Below, piece by piece: positions 23,560-34,223 of a stretch of 64,000 nucleotides of DNA. Within the stretch, counting starts at the first letter, position 1. Each line of letters starts with the position of its first letter. A program made the position numbers and the translations under genes. A model generated the notes under the pieces. It saw only the letters and a list, made by a program, of their open reading frames with translations. It was not told the origin of the DNA and ran no database searches. Where the stretch lies: assembly GCF_000002425.4 (NCBI RefSeq), contig NC_037265.1:12728330-12792329 (forward strand), given 5' to 3'. The DNA is from Physcomitrium patens (Eukaryota; Streptophyta; Bryopsida; Funariales; Funariaceae).

Positions 23560-24255
23560 TATTATTCTCGTTGTGTTCAAGCTTCAATATACCAAAGCAA
23601 TTAAACTAATAGAGGTGGGTTCGAATACTGAAAAAGACTGGTTATATGAATTGAATCTGTTAGTATCACAATTGACTGTACTCTAACTATCTGAAATCAA
23701 TTATCAACTATAAAACACCAAGGCTTACTACTTCAATCTTAATTCAACCCATAATTCATTCTACGACTATCAATTCAATAATACTTCCATATTCTTATCC
23801 ATTCATCTCCCACTTACTCTCTTTGTGGTTTATATATATTCAATTATTGATCTCCAACTTACTTATTGTATTCAGTTTCTCAATTCATTACACAGAATTC
23901 AATATCTCGGCTTACGACTATCACAGTCTGGCACTCCAAACTAACTTCTCAGTATTCAGAAACTATCCATTACTCGTCAACAACAAAGAAACAAAAAAGA
24001 GGTAGCACCAAGCTTGCCTCGGCTTACGACTATCACAACCTGGCCATAATCTCTCTTTCTTCAATCTCTTTATCTTACCAAAAGATGGACCATCGGCTAG
24101 CAGATTCCAAAGGTTATGACTTTTTTGAATTCTTAACCATTTATTCCACTAACAACCTATTGTTACCAACTAAATTACCTAACCATCAATCTAATTCTCA
24201 AGGTTATTAATAATCAACTAGTAACTTACTACAAAGTTTATTTGTCTATTCTACA
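23560..24255 (-). repeat. B 3' LTR
   Basis: 696 bp. On plus it runs TATTATTCTCGTTGTGTTCA...CTATTCTACA; the other copy begins TGTTGTTCTTGTTGTG at 32275. On the element's strand it starts TGTAGAATAGAC, like C's TGTAGAACGG. Confidence 0.82.
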
Positions 24256-24258
24256 AAG

Positions 24259-24268
24259 CCCCACTCCT
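24259..24268 (-). other. B polypurine tract
   Basis: Minus strand AGGAGTGGGG, followed by CTT and the LTR start. It is identical in core to C's tract at 54211-54220. Confidence 0.75.
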
Positions 24269-24319
24269 ATCTGTGCACTGTCCTTGCAAACATTATTTAG
24301 CGTCAACTTATAAAGATGT

Positions 24320-24960
24320 AGCAACATTGGCTTCTTCAATCAATGGCATTGGCTTACTACCTTTTGAATTGGTGACCTTTTCTTCTTTACATCTTCGTTA
24401 TCTACCTCAGTGTTCGAGAGTTCTCTATCCAAACGTATAATCAGATCTTCATTCAACAAACTCAATTCCCATACTTGAGATTTATGTCGGGCAATTTGGT
24501 TGTCATGCTCTTCCAACATCTTCTGCCATTCTTCTATCGATTTCAAAGGTATCTCCAAAGGTATTGTCGCTGAAACTAGCATATTGGTCCATACTAAATT
24601 ATTGGCCTTCTTTGCTAATGTGGCTAGTTTAATCTGCAACATTGCAACCTCTACCTGCACTCGTTCTTACCATTCCTTCCAATTGGTCTCCAACCTTACT
24701 TTCTTAGACACCATGTTTGCCATCTTCTCCTTAACCACAAAAAAAAACATGATGCTTGTCAAGAACCTCCTTCCTACTTCTTACCATGGTCCAATCAATT
24801 GGATCGACTCCTCCTTATTTCCCACGATTTTTCATGATGAAATATCCTATCATCATCATTATTTATCCCCTCTCCTTTTTTGGAACAGAAAACCCGTCTT
24901 GGGTTTATGTAGAGTAAATTTTAAGCCAATTGCCATTGATCCGTGTTGAAAATTTAGTAC
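24320..24960 (-). pseudogene. B downstream ORF: coiled-coil protein remnant
   Basis: Between integrase and the polypurine tract the minus strand encodes an Ala/Leu/Glu/Lys-rich helical stretch: LQIKLATLAKKANNL (24.63 kb), then EEHDNQIARHKSQVWELSLL and NEDLIIRLDRELSNTE (24.51-24.39 kb). The last part lines up with C's ORF (IARLEEQ, GFANEDLTEQLE). It has no RT or integrase motif, and is broken by at least one stop (about 24670). Function unknown. Confidence 0.65.
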
Positions 24961-25024
24961 CCATATAATCTTTCAATTGTACGGAACCATTTGAAAATCT
25001 GTCAACAACTCGATATGACCCACA

Positions 25025-25486
25025 CTATTGAACTTGAAATTTTCTTGAAATTTTTTTAAATCGACTATCATAAAGAAGTACCAAATTATTTGGCATAAAA
25101 GCCTTTGGTCTAAGCTTACTATCATAATAAGTCTTCTTTCGTTTTTGGGTAGTTTTCATTATCATTAATGTATTGGCTCTAGATTCATCCAATTTTTCCA
25201 ATTCTTCTAAATGGTGCCGTAATGAATCCTGATCTTTCAATCTATTATCGATAGAAATTTGTAAACTTTGGACTTCCAATTCAATAGGTAGTATTGCTTC
25301 ATGGCCATAAACCAATTAGAAAGGGGTAGCATTGGTAGTAACTTTATACGCAGTACGATATGCCCATAAAGCTACGAACAACTTAGTATCCGAATCTGTT
25401 CTTGCTCTTGAAACTATTTTGGTTAAGATTTACATAAAATTCCATTACTCTTTTCTATTTGTCCATTGGCTCTAGGATGATACGGT
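25025..25486 (-). pseudogene. B integrase C-terminal part
   Basis: The frame 25315-25025 contains YGHEAILPIELEVQSLQI and a basic segment ending YYDSKLRPKAFMPNNLVLLY, typical of the integrase C-terminal region. Upstream to 25486 lie the decayed AYRTAYKVTT and HPRANGQIEK segments (third catalytic residue region). The D solo LTR interrupts the core just before this. Confidence 0.78.
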
Positions 25487-26738
25487 GTCGGGATAGAGAG
25501 GTTTTGCCTCAAGAAAGCGCTACGCTTCTGGCTGTCATTAATTGCTCAATTAAGCTTAAAATAAGGAAATCCTAATTTTATATATATAATTTCTCTTTTT
25601 GGGACAATTACACCAAATACTTAAGTCTTAAATAATCAACAACACCCAAAATTATGGTAGAAGTACTCTAAAACCTTGTATATCCTTGTGTGGAAATTCT
25701 CCCGAACCTCAACACCTCATAACTCTTGATCCAACCGTCCAAAAAAGATCAAAATTTACATGAAGTACTGATATGTTGTTATTAATTTTTACAACAAATT
25801 TCAACTGCAAATTCGTCGCGGATCTTGAGATATCTTCACAACCCTAACAGTCGCTTCAAACCCTAATCTTTATATACCCACACACAAGTTTCTTCATATC
25901 TCACAAACCATAAGTCCAAATGCCACGAAACTTATATAAATAGCTTTTCAACACAAATGTTTACATTCTTCCAAAGTTTGAGCCAAAATTTCGTTTGAAA
26001 ACTCAAGTTATGGCTCCTAACACTACTTTGAACAAAACCGCTCACTTACTACCTTTGATTTGAATGCGCTGTCTTTAACTCCCTATAACTCCTTTACATA
26101 AACTCCAAATGCAAAATTTCCTTCGCAAAAGATGTATGTCTTGAAGTTGCCCTTCCAGCCGCACCTTCCGATCTCCAAAAGCTTCCGTAAGACTCCTCTT
26201 AAACTCAAAAGAGTAACAGTAGGTCTCAAATTGACACCTTAACTTCAAACGGCTATAACTTATTCACCCTAATTCCAAACCCTATAAAATTTGCACAAAA
26301 ATTGTAGCCAAAACCCTAAACTTTACAACCCTTGCCTATGATTTCCTAATGGCCTCTTTGAAGTCGCCGAAATCCTTATCAAGGTCGCGGGCAGCCTCCT
26401 AAAAGCCCATTGGACATGGATTTCGACCAATGGAAATGAAGATCCTTATTTCTACCTTCATCCAACCATGCCTTGGTTTCATCCCTCCCAATTAACCTCC
26501 TATTAGTTTAAATCTTCATCTTTAGGCCCCTATCTCCTCTCAAGGCTTCATACTTAACATTAAGGTTCTATAACTTTTATATACTATAATCAAACTAAGT
26601 AAGGAAAATAAAATAAAGTTTTTTCATACCAACTCTTTTTAATTTAATCTATTATCTACTCTAACATACATTTAGATTTATTAACATTTAATGTGTTCTA
26701 ACTAATTTTTACATACTATAAGCATTTACACTACGACA
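25487..26738. mobile_element. Solo LTR of family D, copy 2 (best preserved)
   Basis: 1,252 bp, TGTCGGGATAGAGAGG...ACACTACGACA, with TGTCG/CGACA termini. Flanking 4-bp repeats ACGG (25483-25486) and ATGG (26739-26742) differ by one C-to-T. It contains no ORF. The true transcriptional orientation is unknown because no internal region exists in any of the three copies here. Confidence 0.82.
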
Positions 26739-27245
26739 ATGGTGTAGTCTTTTGATGTTTTATCTCGAATTTAGCCATGAGTGCTTCAATTGTACTATTT
26801 ATAAAATGAATTCCTCAATCACTAACTAATTCTCGTGGACAACCGAACCGTATAATAATATTTTCATATAAAAAGGTTGCTATTGTATTTGCACTATCGA
26901 TTTTCGTAGCTATGGCTTCAGCCTATTTTGTTATGTAATCCATTGCTATCAGTATATACCATTTTTGTCCATTTCTTGAGGCTAGTACAATTGGTCCCAC
27001 AAAATCAATTCTCCATTTTTCAAAAGGCGCTAGAGCCAGAATTGGTACCAATGGCATTGCTAAAGTTCCAATAGGTCGACTCATTCTCTAATATGGATCA
27101 CAATGACAGATGAATTGGTGGGCATCTGTAAACATTGTTGACCACCAATAATAAGCTTGTAAAGCTTTACGAGCCGTGCTCTCCCCTGCAAAATGTCTAC
27201 CACAACTGTCTAAGTGGCAACCTTCTAATATAAATACATTTTAGT
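26739..27245 (-). pseudogene. B integrase N-terminal part
   Basis: Minus strand shows zinc-binding HHCC-type remnants (HFAGESTARKAL..YYWW, CHCDPY with a lost Cys) and the first core strand PFEKWRIDFVGPI with its Asp, then DYITK and IIIRFGCPREL. Stops interrupt it. It matches C at 52054-52470. Confidence 0.75.
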
Positions 27246-28863
27246 CTAATAAATATAACATCGCAAAACTCCATCCTTGCCTTGTTTATATAAAGCTTCA
27301 CCAATCATCATATAAGGTGTACATTTTAATATTAAGTATCGTTTAAGCTTTACATTGAAATTGGGTGGGAAGGTTTGAAATGTCAAGTATTGAATTATTT
27401 CACTATACTTTGGAGTAATTACATCTACTGTAAACAGTTCTGCATCAGATAATGCATCGTTAATGGATTCATTACCCAATATATTAGATAACCAAGATAA
27501 ATGGTCCACATTGGAATCTGATTTCCTTGATCTTACCTGAATAGTAAAGTCAAGTTCTTGCAAGAATAGAATCTATCGTGCAATACGACCACTCAATTGA
27601 GGCTTATTAATCATATATTTTTAAATCATCATGGTTGACATGGAAAACAAATTTATAAGCAAGAAGATAATGTTGAAACTTTTGTACGGAATAAATCATT
27701 TCCAATACTTCTCTTTCGATTGTTGTGTAATTTCTTTCAGCTGCTACTAATTAATGACTTGCATAATAAATACGGTGATCAAAACCCCAGTCATCTTTCT
27801 GGCTCAGTACAGAATCTATCGCGACATTAGATGCATCCACATAAACTTGGAATGGTTTTATCTAACAAGGTTCCACCAATATTGGTGCTGAAACCAATTT
27901 CTATTTCAATGTTTCAAATACAATTGTACATTCTTTTGTCCAAAATGGACTGGTCCCATCGCTTGATGGTTTCTTCAAGAGATTTGTCAAGGGAAGGCAT
28001 ATAACTGCAAATAGATAGATAAATTACCGATAATAACTAACATGGTTGACAAATGCTCAAATATCCATAACAGTGTCTGATTGCTTGAATTCTACTATAA
28101 TCTTTATTTTATCTAGATCTGTAGCAATGCCTGCCATCGAAACTATATGATCCAATACTTTACCAGAAGGCACATCAAATTGATATTTTTCTAAATTTAA
28201 AGAAATTCCATATTTGACACATTGATTCAAACATTGACCTAAACATTCTAAATGCCTAGCTTTCGTACTAAATGTACAAAAATCATCTAGAAATATTTCC
28301 ATTGAAATTCGTAGATAATCTTGCAATGCTTGCATCATTACCTTTTGAAATGTAGGTGGTGCATTACAAAGCCCAAACGGCATAATCTTGTAGGCAAAGG
28401 TCCTCCAATCCATAGTAAAAGTAGTTTTTAACTGGTCTTCTTTTGCAATCTTAACTTGATTATAATCGAAGAATCCATCAAGAAATGAATAACTTTCATA
28501 TCTAGCGATGACATCCAATATACTATCCATGAATGGTAAAAGAAAATAATCCTTCTTGGTAGCCGCATTTAATTTTCAAAAATCTTGACAGAAGCGAATT
28601 TTTCCATTCTTTTTCGGTACCATAATAATTAGTGAAACCCATTCACTAAAAGGAACTGGATAGATAAATCCAACCTCCAAGAATTTATCCAGTTCTTCTT
28701 TTACCACAAGTGAGTATTTTGGATTAAGTCGATGTTGTCTTTGACATACTGGTGTAGCATTCTCCTCCAATATAATTCGATGCTCACAAACTTCTGCTGG
28801 AATTCCTTTCAAATCCGCATATGATCTTGAGAAAGTAGTTTTATGCATTAAAAAGTAATCCAT
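27246..28863 (-). pseudogene. B reverse transcriptase and RNase H
   Basis: Minus-strand pieces: EELDKFLEVGFIYPVPFSEW (28.7 kb), FLDGFFDYNQVKIAKEDQLK (28.48 kb), MPFGLCNAPPTFQKVM (28.39 kb), the catalytic FLDD (28.29 kb, intact here), SGKVLDHIV (28.16 kb) and RNase H/connection sequence to 27246. Frame breaks occur near 28570, 28056 and 27563. Confidence 0.85.
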
Positions 28864-30079
28864 CTAAATTTCTTTCTCCTTGCCTTTTATACTATCATAA
28901 ATCTGAATGATTTGGGGAGCCTCCCCTGTACCTAAATTAATTGGTTGACATTGTGGAATTTCAGGTGTCTTTGGACTGATGTTCTGCTCAATTCTAGAAT
29001 CTTTTATAAAATCCGACATATTAGAGCTTTTCAACTTTAGTTCCATAGTACTAACGTGATTAATATCCTGTCTATTCATCCAATATGCAATCATATGATG
29101 AGAATCATCAATAACATCTAGAGGAACTAAGTACTCTCCTGGTCACTTGCACCGATAGTTCATTCTAGTGTGCTCGACAACTTACCTTATATCAGCATAA
29201 ATTGGTTCAGGTGCACCAATTTCTTCTTTTCTAGACTCATCTTCATAATCCGATGTGAATTCTGAACTAACAACTTGAGTTTCTCCATGATATTGGATAG
29301 GATATATTTTAAGGACAATTTTATCATTACCTTTTCCAATTGTCAATGTACCACGGTCCCAATCATTTCGAGCTTTACCTTGATACAACTACGGTTGCTC
29401 CAATAAAATTGGATATGACAATATAGAGCTTTGCAATTAAAAAATAATATAATCAATTTTGTAGGTAATCCCCACAATTACTATATCAATACTTCATAAA
29501 ATATCCATAAGTTTCACTCGACTGGAGTCAGCCATTTTTAAATCCACTGTAAAATGCAATAAGTAATCCAAACCCAGTTCCTCCATTGTAGCGGCATTCA
29601 TAAGATTTACACTAGATCCTCTGTCTACTTGCACTCCCGATAATAACACTCTATCAATTGAGACATCAATCATAGGTGCACCCGGATCGGGATTCAAACT
29701 TACTTATCGGATTTCTTTATTTTGAGATCTGCAACGAATTAATGAGGAATTGAAGATAGTTTGGCACTCAAGTGCTATCGCCAATAGTTACTTCATAGAG
29801 ATCGTGGGTTGTATGGTGTCCAAATCTTTTAGAATATCATATGGTTCTATATAAGTGGTAATTCCCAATGTCCATTTCTTCTTTTCAGTCTTAGACACCG
29901 ACGCAAGTAAATTGATTTTCTCTATATTGGAAATTGATAAAGCTACTAGAATTGAATTTGATGGAGCCTGTAAAATCGATTCTTTCAATGAGAAAGATTA
30001 TTCTCCCAATTGGACTAATATTGGTTCTTTGGAATGCATGCCTCTTAGAAGATCTTTTAACGGAAAGGACGTTTTCTAA
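28864..30079 (-). pseudogene. B protease region
   Basis: Contains ISIDRVLLSGVQVDRGSSVN-type sequence (about 29.63 kb; first residues decayed). C has VDGGSSVNLM, so the catalytic-site glycine has become Arg. KARNDWDRGTLTIGKGNDKI (29.37 kb) follows, as in C. Stops lie at several points. Confidence 0.75.
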
Positions 30080-32103
30080 AACTGTTTAGAAAATGAAACA
30101 ACTCGACACGGAACCGAAGCCTCCGTAATTGGTATTTCATTGAGATGCACAATCGAATCAGGTCTTATACTGAGTAAGGGGTCCATGTGAGGACTTGGAT
30201 TGGATGGCCCCATAATTGGGTCCAATTGGCCCTTTGCTTCAAGATCATCCAAATATTGAATTGGTCCTTTCTCTTTTTGCTGACTTCTTGTATGGACAGC
30301 TTGGACTACTTCTATCCGATGAACTGGTGATTCATGTGTCACGTTATTTTTTTCCACTACAATTTATACAATCGATTGTATCTTCTGATCATGATTATTA
30401 CGGTTAAATGGAACATTGCATTGATAATAAAAATGACTCAACTACTTGTAATTTCTACATACTTGAGCATATTTATCTATAAACCTTCGATTAGGACATT
30501 CATTGGTATAATGACCAATTTGCCGACACCGGTAGCAATGTAGTGGTTTTTGATCCATATCATCAGATATACTTGGAGTCTCCACTGGAATATATCAACT
30601 AGGTTGATTTCACATAGCCATAGTAGATGATCTTGGCTCACCAATTACTATTGGTCGAGAATTAAATTTCTAAATTGGTATAATTTGGAGATTATCCCCT
30701 TGATTATTTCCACCGTTCTGCATCTTTGTTCCATAAATCGGATTATAATTAGTATTTTGAAAATTTCCAAAGCCATAATTAGATTGATTTGAGCGATTAC
30801 TATTCCAACCACTCATATTTTCAGTCTGTTCTTGATTAACATCCCATTAAGTTGGCTGTATTATCTAGTTATTAAACTGTTGTTGCCTTTGTAAATGCCA
30901 GCAGTTTTGGATAGGATACTTTCCTCCACAAAATGTACATTGAACATCCGTTTGTCTGGATGATGGACATTTCGTATCAAAATGACCTTGTTCCTTACAA
31001 TTATTACACCATATATTAGGTCTCGTATTAGAAGGCTTATGTCATTTCTCCTTGTCTTTAGCTAAATTTACGATCAATTCTTTCATCTTCTTTATTACAT
31101 TTAATAACAAGGCTTCATTTAGATCTTTAACAGTTGCATTTGTGAACAACTTCGATTGTTGATAGATTGGCGATGTAAAATAAGGTGTCATCATTATTGG
31201 CGCTATTGCTTGGAGTGGTGTAGCATTAATTGGTTGTTGCAATATAACATTCTTCATATTGGAGGCTGCCATTTGTGGATAATTATCCATCGACACATTT
31301 ACTAGTTGTATTTGTTGGCTTCCTAAACTTGGAATCATCGTCGCCCCCACTATTAATAATTGGTCATAATAACATTCTTCCCATACCTTTGTTCATGCCA
31401 ATGATGTCTCTATCGTAGCTGGTCAAGCCTCTTTTACAAACATTTTTAATTTTGGTGGATGCAAACCATTGATTAATATCGACAATATAAACGCATCTGG
31501 CATTTGATTATTTACCTATTTACGAAGTATATCTCCAACCCGACCATAATAGGACTCCATTGATTCCCCCGCAAACATCTTGCTATTCATAAAACTTTCT
31601 CTAAGCCGATCTTCAAATCCAATTGGTCTAACATGGGTTAGGAAGGCATTCCTCAAGGCCTTCCAATTGGAAAATCTATCCATTGATTACCGAATATACC
31701 ATTCAAAAGATGTATCTTTTAAAGTTATTGGCAACCATCTCAACCAAATATCTTCAGTTCTACTATTATTAGTCATACAGGGTGTCAAGAATTGAAATAT
31801 ATGGTGATCGAGATCAGAGCCCGGTCAACCACTAAAAGTAGGTAATGGTGCCACACTTGTAGTTTAGTCTCATACTGCTCCCATTCGTACTGCAATTAGT
31901 ACTTCTGGCACTCCCACGACCATTGGTGTTATCATTGGTCTCTTTGCTATTTGAATTTGAATTTTTCTTCCTTTGGTTTTACTTGGATCTACAAATCCTT
32001 TTTGTCGTTCCTATAGGAGATTTCTTATACGTAACCGCTCATGTCTTTCTTTCACTTGTTGATTAATTCTTTGATAATCCTCCCCTTCATGATTATCACT
32101 CAT
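30080..32103 (-). pseudogene. B gag with zinc knuckles
   Basis: Starts at ATG 32103 (MSDNHEGEDYQRINQQVKER). Capsid-like remnants run to about 31.0 kb. Knuckle remnants include CNNCKEQGHFDTKC and CTFCGGKYPIQNC (31.0-30.92 kb) and CYRCRQIGHYTNEC-like sequence near 30.53 kb, paralleling C's knuckle array. It carries many stops. Confidence 0.7.
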
Positions 32104-32252
32104 ATTCTTTCATTTTTCTTTACAAAATCAATATTTTCTTGAATTATAACTCACATATTTTTAATCCTAAAACTTGTTCTTCTCACGTTTTCATTCAACA
32201 TATAATTCCATCTCCCATATAATCAATTTCTAACATTTCATATTGTTATCAT

Positions 32253-32271
32253 TTTCCTAAGAGCGGTGCCA
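32253..32271 (-). other. B primer-binding site (tRNA-Asp type, decayed)
   Basis: Minus-strand TGGCACCGCTCTTAGGAAA lies three T's after the LTR end. It is the same position and start as C's TGGCGCCGCTGCCGGGAAA, with C-to-T/G-to-A changes at CpG sites. The tRNA-Asp assignment rests on the TGGCGCCGTTGCCGGGG motif known from Athila/Tat-type elements. Confidence 0.72.
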
Positions 32272-32274
32272 AAA

Positions 32275-32694
32275 TGTTGTTCTTGTTGTGTTCAAGCTTG
32301 AATATAATAAAGCAATTGAATTAATAGAGGTGGGTTTGAACACGAGAAAAGACTGATTATATGAATTGAATTTGTTAGTATCACAATTGATTATACTCTA
32401 CCTATCTGAAATAAATTATCAACTACAAAACACCAAGGCTAACTACTTCTGTCTTAATTCAACCCATAATCCATTCTATGACTATCAATTCAACAATACT
32501 TCCATATTCTTATCCAATCATCTCCTACTTACTCTCTTTGTGGTTTATATATATATTCAATTACTGATCTCCAGCTTCCTTATTGAATTCAGTTTCTCAA
32601 TTCATCACACAGAATTCAATATCTCGGCTTATGATTATCACAGTCTGACACTCCACACTAACTTCTCAATATTCAGAAACTATCCATTACTCAT
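32275..32694 (-). repeat. B 5' LTR, segment 1
   Basis: 420 bp matching 23560-23977, up to the 4-bp target TCAT/TCGT where A1 is inserted. Confidence 0.85.
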
Positions 32695-33974
32695 TGTCGT
32701 ATTACGTGCTTTCCTGCTCGAGAATGCGCCGGGCGTCTGGCTGTAGAAGGTAGTATGGAGATTCGCCGATAGTCAAGCAGTCTATCAGTTTTTGACTGCT
32801 GGAATATAAACGACTGCAACAATGTACCGTAAATCTATACGGGTGCTCTTCGACTGCTTGTCGGAGTCCTTTTTGCCCCAGCCGGTAGGTCTCTAGACGT
32901 TACAGAGAACCCCGTACAACCCAAACTGTTAACCTTCAATACTCCTTTGTACTTACGATCTTGTATCCACTGACTGTCTTGTTAGATTAACCCAATAAAT
33001 TTCATTCACTCCGCATACTCAATCCTATAGACACCCTTTTAATCCTTCAATCACAGACGTAACTCGATTTCACAAAACATTCAAGAGTATTCAAACCCAC
33101 TTCATTTAAAAATCCCGATTCACCATTACAACACTGACTTCAGCAGCGATTGCCTCAGTCTTCCCCAAAACTCTACGAAGAAGAAAAATCCAAATCCTAT
33201 GTCTTTCCTTCCCCGACCTGAAGCATGAAGCTCCTCTCTCTAATTCCATTTATCTTCAAAAACCTCCCATCCCCCCCAAATAAAAATCCACACCACTCCA
33301 AACTATATCCCCCCTAACCTTATCCTCTGAATTTCTTCAATCTTCCGTCTTAGATCCGGAATTGGCTCCCACCTCAAGCTTGGATCCGAAATTGGCTCCC
33401 ACCTCAAGCTTTCTCCTCCGTTTTTACCTTTAAGAAATCCATTTACCGAAAACAACGTTCCCTGAGACGGCACAGAGAACAGGACAGCCTGAAACAGAAT
33501 CGAACCCCGTAATCGGGACCACATTGAGTCGCCCGACCAATTCAGGTCCTATATTGGGAAAGATGCCCGTAGTAACCTGGATGTTCCCATAATTGGGTCA
33601 AATTGGTCCTCGCGTCAGATTGGCTAAGACCCGTAGTAAGACCTGGATTTCCCGTAACTAGACTGCATTGGGTTGCCCCACCAATACAGGTCTCATATTG
33701 GGTAAGAGGACCCGGATTGGATTCTCGAAATTGGATCCAATTGGCTCCTCGAACCCGTCGAGTGAATTGGTCCTTCTCTTCCTGCTGACTCCCGTTATTG
33801 GAATCAAACGGGGCATTCCAGTATGCCCCGGCTGACTGTAACGGAGTCACTGAACCTGACCACTCAGTATTTGTACTGGAGTTGGTTGATGCTCCCAATA
33901 TTCGAGATAACTGAATATTAATAAAATTCCCCTTTCTTTTTATTTTCACTGTATAATCGTGTTACAACACGACA
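32695..33974 (-). repeat. A1 3' LTR
   Basis: 1,280 bp, TGTCGTATTACGTGC...TTACAACACGACA on plus, with perfect inverted termini TGTCGT/ACGACA. It includes a duplicated 'AATTGGCTCCCACCTCAAGC' (about 33361-33410) and a CCAAT cluster (33553-33801). Confidence 0.93.
33553..33801 (-). promoter_or_regulatory. CCAAT-motif array in the A LTR
   Basis: On the element's sense (minus) strand CCAAT occurs at 33553, 33592, 33602, 33619, 33667, 33697, 33716, 33730, 33740, 33766 and 33797: eleven in 249 bp. CCAAT is the core recognised by NF-Y factors. The array falls in the first third of the LTR, where a U3 promoter would be. The other A LTRs share it. Regulatory function is inferred. Confidence 0.6.
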
Positions 33975-33987
33975 TCCACCCCCTCTG
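33975..33987 (-). other. A1 polypurine tract
   Basis: Minus strand CAGAGGGGGTGGA abuts the 3' LTR. The same tract is at 58503-58515 in A2. Confidence 0.8.
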
Positions 33988-34136
33988 AACCTGTGCATCC
34001 TCCGGTATGCACCAATTTATCCAATACCTGTTTGATTCAGAATATATCCCCTACGTCTTTGTCCAGTTCGTCTTCGTCACCTTCATTATCCATATCACTT
34101 TCATCTTCTTGCTGCGGAATCTCTGTGCCTTCATAC

Positions 34137-34223
34137 ACTGCTTGACTATCGGCGAATCTCCATACTACCTTCTACAGCAAGACGCCCGGCACGTTCTCGA
34201 GCAGGAAAGCACGTAATACGACA
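34137..34223. repeat. LTR-end fragment embedded in A1 pol
   Basis: 87 bp matching the TGTCGTATTACGTGC end of the A LTR, inverted relative to A1's own LTRs. It replaces the sequence that in A2 encodes the Pol tail LDGTKLKIPIAEKRVKIFKR. It looks like the stump of a nested LTR insertion removed by deletion. Confidence 0.75.
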
